NCBI GenBank assembly: GCA_016784735.1
Contig: JADHUC010000107.1
Location: 1-32,552, forward strand
Direction: 5' to 3'
From: Pirellulaceae bacterium
GTDB taxonomy: Bacteria > Planctomycetota > Planctomycetia > Pirellulales > Pirellulaceae
Length of the DNA: 32,552 nt
A program made the position numbers and the translations under genes. The first letter of the stretch is position 1. Each line of letters begins with the position of its first letter. Positions 8,215-16,228 of the stretch are shown here, in pieces. The notes below the pieces were generated by a model. It saw only the letters and a list, made by a program, of their open reading frames with translations. It had not been told where the DNA came from and did no database searches.

Positions 8215-8250
8215 GGCCCCTGGATTCAACATCCAGGGGCCTTTCTCTCT
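8215..8250 (+). terminator. Rho-independent terminator after the PQQ-propeller gene
   Basis: GGCCCCTGGAT (8215-8225) and ATCCAGGGGCC (8231-8241) make a perfect 11-bp stem with loop TCAAC, followed by TTTCTCTCT. It ends the rightward genes just before the convergent export gene, whose stop is at 8254. Confidence 0.9.
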
Positions 8251-8253
8251 AGA

Positions 8254-9627
8254 TTAACGGCGACCGCCAAGCACTTCAGAAATGCCGTAGGTGAAGAACG
8301 TACCGAGGCTGAAGTTGAGTATTTCCTCAGATGGCTTGTACTGCAGCCACAGCATGTCGCCGGCTTGGATTAGCGGCCGGGACCTGGGATTGCGGAGGGC
8401 TCGGACCATGTCCACGGCGATGGTGATCTGATCGCCACAGGGCGTTTTGCGGATGATGTAGAGCTGTCCCGGCGCCACACCGCCGACCATTCCTGCACCG
8501 CCACCACCGCCAAAGCCACCGCCGCCACCGCCAAAGCCGCCGCCACCACCGCGTCCCCCACCGCGTCCCCCACCGCCGGACAGACTCAACGCTTGGCCGC
8601 CGACCATCGACATCGCTCCGATAACGTCCAGGTCGTAATCTCGCGGCAATGGGTGTTCGCCGCCACCAAGCATGCCACCTGTATAGAAGACTTCCCTTTC
8701 CCTGCCTTCGATCAGGACGACATCGCCACTCTCCAAGATGATGTCCTGAGGGTTGAATGTCGGCACCTCGCCCGGCGGCAAACGCAGGGGGATGCTAATG
8801 ATCGCGGGATCGTCCGGTAACGGGGGGTAACAGAGGCACGGGTCAGAGGGCGGAGACGAGTAGAATTGTCGGACGTAGGCGTCCCGTTTACGGCCATCCA
8901 TCAGACGACCCTTGAAGATCTTGACCTCGTTCTTTGCATTCAGGCCCGGCAAGCCGCCCGTCTCGGCCAAAGCGTGCAGCACGTCGTTTTTGTAGGCTGG
9001 CAACGCTACGAGTTGATTGCTCAAGCTCTGTTCCTCACCGTCCCGGCGCATGACCACGACGGCGTACTCCCGTTCCTTGATCAACGTGACGAAGATACGA
9101 TCCTTACCCTCGGCGAGGACTACCTGGTCGACGGTGTATGCCTTTCGAATCACGTTTTCCACTTGCGTCAGCGTCAATCCTCGGACGCGGATCGGTGCCA
9201 CCAACGGCAACGGCAGAGTACCGTCCTCGCGAACGGGCACGGGGTAGCCGATGGCTGGCGGCAGATTGCTCTCGGCCGTGGGCATGTGGAAAGGCGGCAT
9301 GGCATCGATCTCGCCCAACACACCTTCGATGTAGATGCCGAGGATGTCGCTCGTATCCAGCAGATACTCTCGAGGCGGCTCCTGTCGAAGGCGGGCTACG
9401 TCGATGGGGATCAGATTGTTCTTGGGCTGCGCAAGGAACTGCGGCGGCAACCGATGAGCTGGGATGCCGCTAATCGGTGAAAGCACGGATTGGCAACCCG
9501 TGCTCCCTAAGAGCAGCAACAGGCACAACGCGACGAGCAGTCCGCTGGCTCGATCTGTCCGAAAATCTCGGCGACCGCGAACGACTCTCTTACTTAGTTG
9601 TTCGGAAATGCTGAAGTGGGCACGCAT
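8254..9627 (-). CDS. Wza-like polysaccharide biosynthesis/export lipoprotein with Gly-rich insert
   Basis: The 457-residue product (from ATG 9627) has an N-terminal hydrophobic run (LLVALCLLLLLGSTGC) ending in a lipobox, with acylation at C45. The Poly_export domain begins at REYLLDTSDILGIYIEG and continues with PVREDGTLPLPLVAPIRVRGLTLTQ, the typical 'signal of a Wza N-domain'. Two SLBB/beta-grasp-like segments follow (ALAETGGLPGLNAKNEVKIF; DYDLDVIGAMSMVGG). An unusual stretch of about 30 residues rich in Gly with a few Phe/Arg interrupts the last domain (roughly 8510-8580). Such proteins form the outer-membrane or periplasmic exit channel for capsular or exopolysaccharide. An upstream in-frame ATG at 9678 is possible; neither start has a strong Shine-Dalgarno. 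The companion lipoprotein gene ends about 120 nt upstream and is probably co-transcribed. Confidence 0.85.
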   Translation of the reverse strand: MRAHFSISEQLSKRVVRGRRDFRTDRASGLLVALCLLLLLGSTGCQSVLSPISGIPAHRLPPQFLAQPKNNLIPIDVARLRQEPPREYLLDTSDILGIYIEGVLGEIDAMPPFHMPTAESNLPPAIGYPVPVREDGTLPLPLVAPIRVRGLTLTQVENVIRKAYTVDQVVLAEGKDRIFVTLIKEREYAVVVMRRDGEEQSLSNQLVALPAYKNDVLHALAETGGLPGLNAKNEVKIFKGRLMDGRKRDAYVRQFYSSPPSDPCLCYPPLPDDPAIISIPLRLPPGEVPTFNPQDIILESGDVVLIEGREREVFYTGGMLGGGEHPLPRDYDLDVIGAMSMVGGQALSLSGGGGRGGGRGGGGGFGGGGGGFGGGGGAGMVGGVAPGQLYIIRKTPCGDQITIAVDMVRALRNPRSRPLIQAGDMLWLQYKPSEEILNFSLGTFFTYGISEVLGGRR

Positions 9628-9749
9628 GATTTTGCTCACTGGGTCTGCTGTGTTAGTTTTCCAGTCCTCTCCGTTCATCTACCAAGCACCCGCCTGCCGC
9701 CTTTCTCCAGGCGATGCGACCGGCTGTGCGGATCGTCGACGCCACGGAG

Positions 9750-10628
9750 CTACCGGTACTCCGAGGCAACCCCGTCGCCAGGCCCGCCGACGAATCCAGA
9801 CGGGTTAGGCAGGCGACGTCCGCTGAAGCGTTGGTCGCCCGTTTGATCTGTGATCCGATGCCCTGCTTGCAGGATCGAACCCCGGTCTGGCATCATGACC
9901 GGTGACCTGGGAACTCCCCGCATCGTGCCGTCGTTCAAGGGTGGTCCCTCACGGGGAGCCGGTTGAAACGGCATCTGGCCGGGCGGAATTCCTGATGGCT
10001 CCGGCAGCATCTCTGTCGGCCGAATCCTGGGATCCAGCATTGCGCCCGCCGCGGGTTGCGGGAAGGGCGTGCCGTCGGACCGTGGAATCTGCGCCTGTTC
10101 GAATTCAGGCGAGTACTGCTCCTCGATCACATGGGACACTTGGATTTGGCGCCAATTGCCGGCGCACTCCTGCTCGGCGGTGGCAGCACCGTGAGGATAT
10201 CCCTCGAACCACGCGGCCACTTTGCCTTGGCCTTCGGGGCTTTGGTACTTCCAACTCCAATACTTACGCGGAGGCAGAGGAGGCGGACAGCCGTGACCGC
10301 CGGCGGCCACATCGCGGTAGCCAGCACGAAACCCCTCGCCAAAGTCCTTCACGTACGGCTGGCCGCCGTAAGCGGGTTTGGCGGCATGCCATGCCTCATT
10401 CGCCCACACGTAGTTCCGCCATCCGACGACGAAATCGTCACAAACGTCATTGTATTGGACGAGGTCTCGCACACCCTGCAGCGCTGTGCATCCGCTGGAA
10501 CCTACGATCAACGCACCGGCCGCCAAGGTCCACGCCACGCGCAGAAGCCAATGGAGCCTCGATGATCTCGGTTTTCGCCAGGATTTGGAATTCGCGGTCC
10601 TCGCCGGAACGCCACCCGCGTGGTTCAT
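9750..10628 (-). CDS. Planctomycete-type conserved lipoprotein next to polysaccharide export gene
   Basis: The 292-residue protein has a basic N-terminus, a hydrophobic segment and a lipobox (IVGSSGC, C47). The conserved-looking core (YNDVCDDFVVGWRNYVWANE, then GFRAGYRDVAAGGHGCPPPL, WSWKYQSPEGQGKVAAWFEG and AEQECAGNWRQI) is Trp/Tyr/Gly-rich. The C-terminal 120 residues are Pro-rich and probably disordered. I recall homologues of this core only from Planctomycetes and know no assigned function. The start is ATG 10628, with GAGGGGGG about 8 nt upstream; ATG 10634 would sit too close to it. It lies just upstream of the Wza-like gene on the same strand, suggesting an envelope glycan-export role by context. 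Confidence 0.65.
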   Translation of the reverse strand: MNHAGGVPARTANSKSWRKPRSSRLHWLLRVAWTLAAGALIVGSSGCTALQGVRDLVQYNDVCDDFVVGWRNYVWANEAWHAAKPAYGGQPYVKDFGEGFRAGYRDVAAGGHGCPPPLPPRKYWSWKYQSPEGQGKVAAWFEGYPHGAATAEQECAGNWRQIQVSHVIEEQYSPEFEQAQIPRSDGTPFPQPAAGAMLDPRIRPTEMLPEPSGIPPGQMPFQPAPREGPPLNDGTMRGVPRSPVMMPDRGSILQAGHRITDQTGDQRFSGRRLPNPSGFVGGPGDGVASEYR

Positions 10629-11157
10629 AACCATTTCCCCCCTCGCGTTGTTGTTTGCCACGATTTGCGTGGCTGGCAAGCACGCGTCTTGTCGGTAAGC
10701 CCTACCGCACCTTGTGTGGATACGTCTTCTTGGAAGAAGAAGGGTTTCTCCTGGTTTTAGATCGTCTACGAGTCGTGACGGATTCAACGAAAATCGCGAT
10801 TAGAGCGCGTTTGGCGAAAGGTAAGGTAGTCCGGTGCCGGCAAACTTTATCCAAGCCCCCGTGTTCCACAGGCGTCGGTTGACAAAACCATGAGAAATGG
10901 ATGCCCGCTTTCGCGAAAGGGTTTCGTTCAAGCGTACGAGAAGCTGCGACGAACGCGATATGCGATATCGTTACTGGCAGCCAGAAAGACTCGAGAAAGG
11001 ACAGCCAGGGAAGCGTGGCGACGCGTCGGTTATCAAGGCAGGGCCTTCATCGTAGCTTCGTGAATGCGGGGCACGCCAAAAACGCACCCCGCGTACTGGC
11101 GCCGCTAGCATTCGCCAGGGTTGTGATCGGCTCGTTACGGATGCAACGCCTCCGTGC
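10629..11157. other. Long intergenic region upstream of the export gene pair
   Basis: These 529 bases lie between two leftward genes. They hold a 12-bp perfect palindrome CTTTCGCGAAAG (10908-10919), whose half GCGAAAGG also occurs at 10815-10822, and a minus-strand stem-loop at 11066-11092. They must contain the promoter for the lipoprotein/export pair, but no convincing sigma-70 or sigma-54 element was found. A 86-codon plus-strand frame here has no coding character. Confidence 0.35.
11066..11092 (-). terminator. Stem-loop downstream of the CocE-type gene, U-rich loop
   Basis: On the minus strand GCGGGGUGCG pairs with the segment before GUGCCCCGC through ten pairs, two of them G-U, with loop UUUUUG. 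On the plus strand the same two positions are C-A mismatches, so only the leftward transcript folds well. It lies 66 nt after the hydrolase stop. There is no T-tail, hence low confidence. Confidence 0.3.
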
Positions 11158-13053
11158 CTAACGGTCAACGCCAGTGTAGGTCTCCTTGGCCACCACAGGC
11201 AGAATCAACTTCGATGAATGATCGGCCGACATGTGGACTGTGTTTCGAGCGACCTTTGCCTCGGCGATCGATGGAACTTGCTCGTACGTGTTCGGGTGTA
11301 CCTCATAGGCCGGGTCGCTGCTGCTGGAAATGTGCACAGCGATACGGTGGCCCTTGTTGAAGACCAGGGCGGTGCTCCAGCAGTCCATCGCAAGCTTGTA
11401 GATCTCGCCATTCTTGAGTCGCGCGGGCTGGGCGAGCCCCCGGTGGTAACGGGCCAGCATGGCCGATTCGCGGATCACCGCCTCGTAGCCGTCCGGGTAG
11501 ACGTCGACCAGCTTGGCCGTGAACATCGTGTCAGGGGCGTCGCTCGATACGTGCAGTTCCACCCAAACCTTGCCGGTGATGCCAACGGGTTCGGCCAACG
11601 GTGCCGTGGCGAAACGCAGAATGTCCTTGCGGTCCTTCAAAGGTCGTTGATCCAAAGGCCCGATCTGCAACCGCTTCGGATCGCTGACATCGTAGTTCCC
11701 GCCAAGGCTGGGCACGGGGTCCTCCGGATCGTAGTCGTAACTCAGGCACGCCTCCTCCTCTGTGGCCACCTGGAGAGTCAGGCTGCCGTCCAACTGCATG
11801 TAGTACGAGGTCGGTGTGTGCTCGACGGGCCAGCGGTCGGTGGTCATCCAAACGTTGCCCGGGGCGGCGGGGTCCTTGGTGTCGCCCATCAGGTAATAGG
11901 CCAGGCACGACCCCGCGTCCTGCGGCTCGCCGGCCAGGCACTCCTTTAGCCCGCGCGAGGACTTCATGGCTTCGGCCGAGAGGCGGTTGCGGGCCTTGAA
12001 TTCCAGGTCGCCGCCAATCTTCCCGTGGCCGCCGGGACCAACCTGGGCGAAGGCACGACCACCGGGGGCCAACACCGCGAAGTGGTCCAGGGCCGCCTCG
12101 CTGAACAAGTCGAACCAGCCAGCCTTCATGCGGTAGTAGGTCTTGACTTCGGGGGCCTTTTTCTTGATGAAGTTGTAGTATGCCTTGTCGTCGAAGGGGC
12201 GAGTCGTTGGTCGCGGCCATTCGCCTTTCCCGGTCTCCAGCCCCCTCTGACTGAGCCACGAATAAAGGAACCTCCGCGCGCCATTGCTGAAGGTCCAGTG
12301 CAAGTACGCGTTGTCGCCGGTAACATTCACGTCGATGACCGTCAGGTGCGGGTTCAACGACCACATGGCGTTCGATGGCGCGATGCCGTGCCCCGAAGGC
12401 CCCCACATTCCTACCTTGCCGTTGGACCACTTCTGCTTGGCGATCCAGTCCAGGGTATCGTGGCCGTCATTGATGTCCGAGTCGAAACTGAGGGAATCGA
12501 AGGTTCCGGCACCCTCAGATCCATACTTGCCGCGAACATTCTGGAGAACCAACACGCACGGCTCGTCGCCCATGCTCCGAAAGCCCCGACTGTCCCAGCG
12601 GGAGTACTGTGTGCGCAGCAGCACCGTCGGCCAGGGCCCGTCGCCGCTGGCTGGCAGGAAGATGTCAGTTGCCAGCTTGACGCCGTCGCGGAGCGGCATC
12701 ATGACGAACTCGTGCCACGTGCCCTCCGGCATTTCGGCCATCACCGACTTCAGGCCGGCGGCGTTCAGGTTCTCCAAGAAGCTCCGCTCGGAGGGGCGCG
12801 CGGGCTTGCGGACCCGCTCCTCCTGGTTCCTACTGGGCTCCGCGACGTACTTGCCCGGATCGGACTCGTACGTCGAGTCGGTTTTGGGGGACTTGTCTAC
12901 CTTCTTGGCAGGCTCCGCAGCCTGCAGCGCGGCCGCCCCGGCCACCAGGAAAAGGACACGGGCCAGGGCGGTCCAGTCAACCACGTGCAGGCAGCGGGAG
13001 CAACGGATGTGCAGAAAAGTACTGCTCCCGCGCCCTCTTCTTTGCTCGGACAT
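11158..13053 (-). CDS. CocE/NonD-family serine hydrolase (X-Pro dipeptidyl-peptidase-like), exported
   Basis: From ATG 13053 the product has 631 residues. A hydrophobic signal-like segment (WTALARVLFLVAGAAALQAAEPA) lies at residues 27-48 after a basic stretch. The S15-type alpha/beta-hydrolase domain starts at MMPLRDGVKLATDIFLP, with QNVRGKYGSEG and the nucleophile motif GPSGHG (S220), spaced like the GxSYxG of cocaine esterase. The C-terminal part (VWVELHVSSDAPDTMFTAKLVDVYPDG ... HRIAVHISSS) is the jelly-roll domain characteristic of CocE/NonD. The family cleaves esters or acyl-prolyl amides; the substrate here is unknown. An open frame extends to 13158 but would overlap the preceding aminotransferase, so 13053, 34 nt after that stop, is preferred. 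Confidence 0.85.
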   Translation of the reverse strand: MSEQRRGRGSSTFLHIRCSRCLHVVDWTALARVLFLVAGAAALQAAEPAKKVDKSPKTDSTYESDPGKYVAEPSRNQEERVRKPARPSERSFLENLNAAGLKSVMAEMPEGTWHEFVMMPLRDGVKLATDIFLPASGDGPWPTVLLRTQYSRWDSRGFRSMGDEPCVLVLQNVRGKYGSEGAGTFDSLSFDSDINDGHDTLDWIAKQKWSNGKVGMWGPSGHGIAPSNAMWSLNPHLTVIDVNVTGDNAYLHWTFSNGARRFLYSWLSQRGLETGKGEWPRPTTRPFDDKAYYNFIKKKAPEVKTYYRMKAGWFDLFSEAALDHFAVLAPGGRAFAQVGPGGHGKIGGDLEFKARNRLSAEAMKSSRGLKECLAGEPQDAGSCLAYYLMGDTKDPAAPGNVWMTTDRWPVEHTPTSYYMQLDGSLTLQVATEEEACLSYDYDPEDPVPSLGGNYDVSDPKRLQIGPLDQRPLKDRKDILRFATAPLAEPVGITGKVWVELHVSSDAPDTMFTAKLVDVYPDGYEAVIRESAMLARYHRGLAQPARLKNGEIYKLAMDCWSTALVFNKGHRIAVHISSSSDPAYEVHPNTYEQVPSIAEAKVARNTVHMSADHSSKLILPVVAKETYTGVDR

Positions 13054-13087
13054 TTGGGTCAACACCAGACCTACTGTAGATCGTTCA

Positions 13088-14440
13088 TCACGCCTTTGCC
13101 AACATCGAGCTATGGGCCTGAATCTTCCGGATCGCTCCGATGATATGGTCCATGTCACTGCGCGGGGCCAACAGCAGGCTTTGGGACAGACCGACCGTCG
13201 TCGTGCAGACTTCGGCGTTGCCCTTCAATTCCTGGAAGCTGTCGCGATATTCTTTCAGTCGCTTTGCGCTGAACAGTCGCTGGTAGCCGCGAGAATTGAT
13301 TGCCTCGTCCAGCAAGCCATCGTTGTACTGTTCGTGATAGACACCGCTGCAGGGAACTCCTTCGGCGCGGAGTGCCCGCAAGAAGGCATCGCGGGACAGT
13401 CCACTCAACTGCTTCGAGTCAATTCGCAATGGATAGAGATGCCAAACCGCCCGACTGTTCTCCGGCAAGCGTGCCGGGGTAACGCCAGGGATTTCCTTGA
13501 GGTTGGCGCTCAGATAATCGGCATTCTCGCGACGGACCTCGGTCTCCTTCACGAATTTGTCCATCTGTTGCAGAAGCATCGAGGCTTGGTAGTGCTGCAT
13601 TCGGTAGTTGCTGCCGCGAGTGAAACAGCCGGTGCCTGGAAAGCTCGGAGTGGCGCGGCCGCAGTTGTGGAACGAGTAGCACCGGTCGGCCAGTTCATCG
13701 CTGTTGCTGGTGATGGCACCGCCTTCGCCCGAGGTGATATGCTTGGAGTTCTGGAAGCTGAAGCAGCCCATATCGCCAAGCGTACCGCACTTCTGGCCCT
13801 TGTATTCGGCCAACCAAGCCTGGCAGGCATCCTCGACGACGCGTAGATCGTGTTTCTCAGCGATCGCATTGATCGGGTCCATATCGCAGGGCATGCCGTA
13901 GATGTGCACCGGCAGGATCGCGCTGGTCCGGTCCGTGATCCGGCTTTCGATGGATGTCGGATCCATGGTCAGCGTGGCAGGATCGGTGTCGGCGAACACA
14001 GGCAGGGCCTTGTTGATCAGGATCGCGTTATACGTGGCGATAAACGTGTAGGGCGAAACGATGACTTCATCGCCGGCGTCCACGCCCGCCACGTGCAGGG
14101 CGGTGATCAGCGAAGTCGTGCCGCTGGCCAAAGCCACACAACGTTTGGCACCCAGCAGTGTCGCGTAAGCGGCCTCGAACTCCGGCACCTTTCCGCCGCC
14201 GCTGCCGCGGTACCAACGGCCGCTGCGCAAGATTTGGAGGATCTCGGGTTCCCATGACTCGCGCCAAACCGGCCATCGTGGCCAACCGCCCGAGTGTGCC
14301 GGTCGGCCACCGAGCAGGGCCGGTTTGTCTACTTCAGGGGTGAACCCCGCCGGCGCACGGCGCGCGCCCAGCCAGGACATCGCGGCGGAACCGGCTGCTG
14401 CGATTCCGATAAAGCCACGTCGTGTAAAGTGTTTCTTCAT
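13088..14440 (-). CDS. Tat-exported DegT/DnrJ/EryC1/StrS-family PLP aminotransferase
   Basis: The 450-residue protein starts MKKHFTRRGFIGIAAAGSAA, a twin-arginine signal (RRGFIG plus hydrophobic Ala/Gly run). The sugar-aminotransferase fold follows: VALASGTTSLITALH, VIVSPYTFIATYNAIL, VVEDACQA (D204, pyridine-nitrogen contact) and SFQNSKHITSGEGG, in which K233 is the Schiff-base lysine. Family members transaminate keto-sugars or, in related branches, act as dehydratases. Tat export would fit a protein folded around PLP in the cytoplasm, but the amino donor and keto-sugar outside are unknown. GGAGGA 10 nt before ATG 14440 sets the start; the longer frame to 14707 is not used. Co-directional with the CocE hydrolase (34-nt gap). 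Confidence 0.88.
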   Translation of the reverse strand: MKKHFTRRGFIGIAAAGSAAMSWLGARRAPAGFTPEVDKPALLGGRPAHSGGWPRWPVWRESWEPEILQILRSGRWYRGSGGGKVPEFEAAYATLLGAKRCVALASGTTSLITALHVAGVDAGDEVIVSPYTFIATYNAILINKALPVFADTDPATLTMDPTSIESRITDRTSAILPVHIYGMPCDMDPINAIAEKHDLRVVEDACQAWLAEYKGQKCGTLGDMGCFSFQNSKHITSGEGGAITSNSDELADRCYSFHNCGRATPSFPGTGCFTRGSNYRMQHYQASMLLQQMDKFVKETEVRRENADYLSANLKEIPGVTPARLPENSRAVWHLYPLRIDSKQLSGLSRDAFLRALRAEGVPCSGVYHEQYNDGLLDEAINSRGYQRLFSAKRLKEYRDSFQELKGNAEVCTTTVGLSQSLLLAPRSDMDHIIGAIRKIQAHSSMLAKA

Positions 14441-14485
14441 GGCCTTGGATCCTCCAGTTCGTTGATTAGATTCCGCTGATGATGC

Positions 14486-14504
14486 CGAAGGGACGCTCCC
14501 TTCG
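14486..14504 (-). promoter_or_regulatory. Perfect short hairpin in the leader of the aminotransferase gene
   Basis: CGAAGGGA and TCCCTTCG form an 8-bp perfect stem with a 3-nt loop, about 45-64 nt upstream of ATG 14440. There is no T-run after it. It could be an mRNA stabilising or processing hairpin between the VCBS and DegT genes. Confidence 0.35.
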
Positions 14505-14645
14505 CGCAGGCAGGCTCTCTGCGATAGCAGCCAGAGTTCACGTGATCGGCGCCCATGCTGGAGACCTCCGTGAACTCGCCAACATTGTAACCCACCGTAG
14601 ACGCTGGACGCCAGCAAAATGCACGATAGCCCGTATTTCTGTCTG

Positions 14646-15971
14646 CTACTTCCGCAAGAACAGCCACACCCAGCCGTGCGGCTCGTACTCGCGCGGGAGC
14701 TTCGCATGCAGGGCGCTCATTTGCGTGCTGACTTCGCTCATTTCATCGCCGAGCTTCTTCTGGTCTTCTTCGGTGCGAGGGCGCGAGTCGCCACGCATTC
14801 GTTGGATCAACTCGCCGTACCGCTTGCGCAGAGGCTCCAATTCCTTGCGAATTCGCTCGTATTCCGCCTCCTGCTCGGTCGTGGCTTTGGGACGGTCCGG
14901 CTGTTGGTATGCGAAATCGCCAACCAGCAGATCCAGCTTGCCGTCGCCGTTCCAGTCGGCAACGCAGACTTTCGCTCGGCCTCCCCTACGCGCCTCCTTG
15001 GGGGCATTTGATGTCGAAGCACTCTCGCCGGGCGGTACAAGCTGCTGGGCGGCTGCCAACTTCGGCTCTTTGGCGGTGCCCGTGTTACGGAACAGTGAAA
15101 CGCTGCCGTCGCCGGCGCCAACCAGTAAATCAAGGTCGCCGTCGCCGTCCCAATCAGCGACACACGGACCGACCCGGCTACTGCTGGAGCGAAGCGGTTG
15201 GCCTTCCACTTCGAGTTGTCTGTCCTCGCCAAACGCATAAGCCTGCGATGTGCCTTCGTTGGGGATCAAGTGAACGTTGCCGCTGATGTCCCCGACGATC
15301 AGATCGTAATCACCGTCGCCGTCCCAATCGGTTGCGTTTACCGCCGAGGCCGTGCCCGAAATAGCGTATCGTTTGTCTGGCGTACTCTTGAGCCGCTTCC
15401 CGTGATAGTTGACGAAGGTGCCTTCGTCCGTGCGCTCGAACGTAGCATTCCCACGGATCAGCGTGTAGCCCTCGCGGTCTTCCGAGATACCGCCGCCGAT
15501 GTTGATGACATTGTCGTCCTTGTCGCGGAGCATCTCCGGGGCCGCGAATGAGTGATCAGACCCACCGCGGAAGAGGAACAGTTCGCCCGGCCAGGAGCCT
15601 GAGAGGAGGTCACGATGTCCGTCGCCGTCCAGGTCCACAACATGTGGACCGAATCCGACGCATCACCCAGTCGGCACGCGGCCGTCGTCCTTGCCCTGCT
15701 TGAACTTGAGCCCGGCGGCGAGCTTGGGTTCGGCGTTCGTGCCCTCGTTGCGATAGATCCACAACTGACCGCCCCCAAACTGACCGACCAGCAGGTCCTG
15801 AACACCGTCGCCATCGAAATCGGTCACGAATGGCGCGGCATGACCGATTTCGGTGTCGATCGCCTTGCCGTTGGCTTCCAATCGAACCGGCGGAGCCAAT
15901 TCGTCACTGGCAGCAAGTTTCGCCGAAATGCACAGCCCCAACGCGACAGCAGCAAGTATCCGCAGCATCAT
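14646..15971 (-). CDS. Secreted FG-GAP/VCBS beta-propeller protein with an in-frame UGA, candidate selenoprotein
   Basis: Reading through TGA at 15663-15665 gives 441 residues. The N-terminus is a Sec signal (MMLRILAAVALGLCISAKLAA) with AGGGGA 6 nt before ATG 15971. Five FG-GAP Ca-binding blades are visible: DFDGDGVQDLLVG, DLDGDGHRDLLSG, DWDGDGDYDLIVG, DWDGDGDLDLLVG and DWNGDGKLDLLVG. A charged, probably coiled-coil segment (EQEAEYERIRKELEPLRKRY) and a short tail ending WVWLFLRK follow. The UGA is residue 103, in DGRVPTG-[UGA]-CVGFGPHVVDLDGDG. The frame is identical on both sides, no other stop occurs, and blade spacing stays regular. A Cys follows directly. From memory, related planctomycete propellers have Cys-Cys here. 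A perfect stem-loop begins 12 nt after the UGA. Either UGA is read as selenocysteine, or the gene carries a nonsense mutation or sequence error. Propeller role is unknown, probably extracytoplasmic binding. Confidence 0.75.
15632..15650 (-). promoter_or_regulatory. Candidate bacterial SECIS stem-loop
   Basis: The coding strand reads GGTCCACATGTTGTGGACC: eight Watson-Crick pairs close a UGU loop. Twelve nt separate the UGA from the stem and 20 nt from the apical loop, with G as the second loop base (15641). Known bacterial SECIS elements bind SelB through a stem-loop placed about 16-37 nt after UGA with a G at the start of the loop, so position and shape agree. The same bases encode GPHVVD. 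Confidence 0.55.
15663..15665 (-). other. In-frame UGA, candidate selenocysteine codon
   Basis: Plus strand TCA, read as TGA on the coding strand. It is flanked upstream by VPTG and downstream by TGC (Cys). A single base change would convert it to TGC or TGT (Cys), the codon expected of a Cys homologue. Confidence 0.6.
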
Positions 15972-16162
15972 GACAATCCCCTGCAATTTGAATTCACTCG
16001 ATTCCGCGCCCGACTCCCCCGCCAGCTTTCTCAGCTAACAGAATACCCAAACTGGCTCGCAAATCCAAGGAAGAGGGGATATTGGAAGTGCCGTGAGGAC
16101 AACTCGGCTATGACAGACGCTGACAGAAAACGGCCTGAATGGAGGAAACACGTTCGACAGGC

Positions 16163-16190
16163 TTGAGATTGTCTCATGATCAATCATAAT
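16163..16190 (+). promoter_or_regulatory. Sigma-70-like promoter for the first DUF1080 gene
   Basis: TTGAGA (16163-16168) and CATAAT (16185-16190) are separated by 16 bp, each one base from consensus, 38 nt before the ATG. An inverted repeat GATTG (16167-16171) / CAATC (16181-16185) overlaps the spacer and could be an operator. Confidence 0.5.
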
Positions 16191-16228
16191 CGTCGTTCAC
16201 CGTTATTACTCACACCTGGGAGAACACG

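Noticed and set aside
10901..11161. 86-codon plus-strand frame in the long intergenic region
   Set aside because: Poor coding character, no ribosome site, and it crosses the putative leftward terminator hairpin.
12025..13143. 372-codon plus-strand open frame
   Set aside because: Antisense to the CocE-type hydrolase, no recognisable motifs or ribosome site.
12284..13846. 520-codon plus-strand open frame
   Set aside because: It is antisense to the well-supported DegT aminotransferase and CocE-type genes and its product shows no domain; a shadow of their codon bias.
14486..14504. Second SECIS candidate
   Set aside because: No in-frame UGA in a coding sequence precedes it; it lies in non-coding leader DNA.
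14441..14707. N-terminal extension of the DegT aminotransferase
   Set aside because: ATG 14440 has GGAGGA in place and starts a Tat signal; the extension is Cys/Ser-rich and overlaps the VCBS gene end.
14646..15638. Separate short gene starting at GTG 15638
   Set aside because: GTG 15638 falls inside a regular propeller, has no ribosome site, lacks a signal peptide, and the upstream codons in the same frame continue the protein to the UGA.
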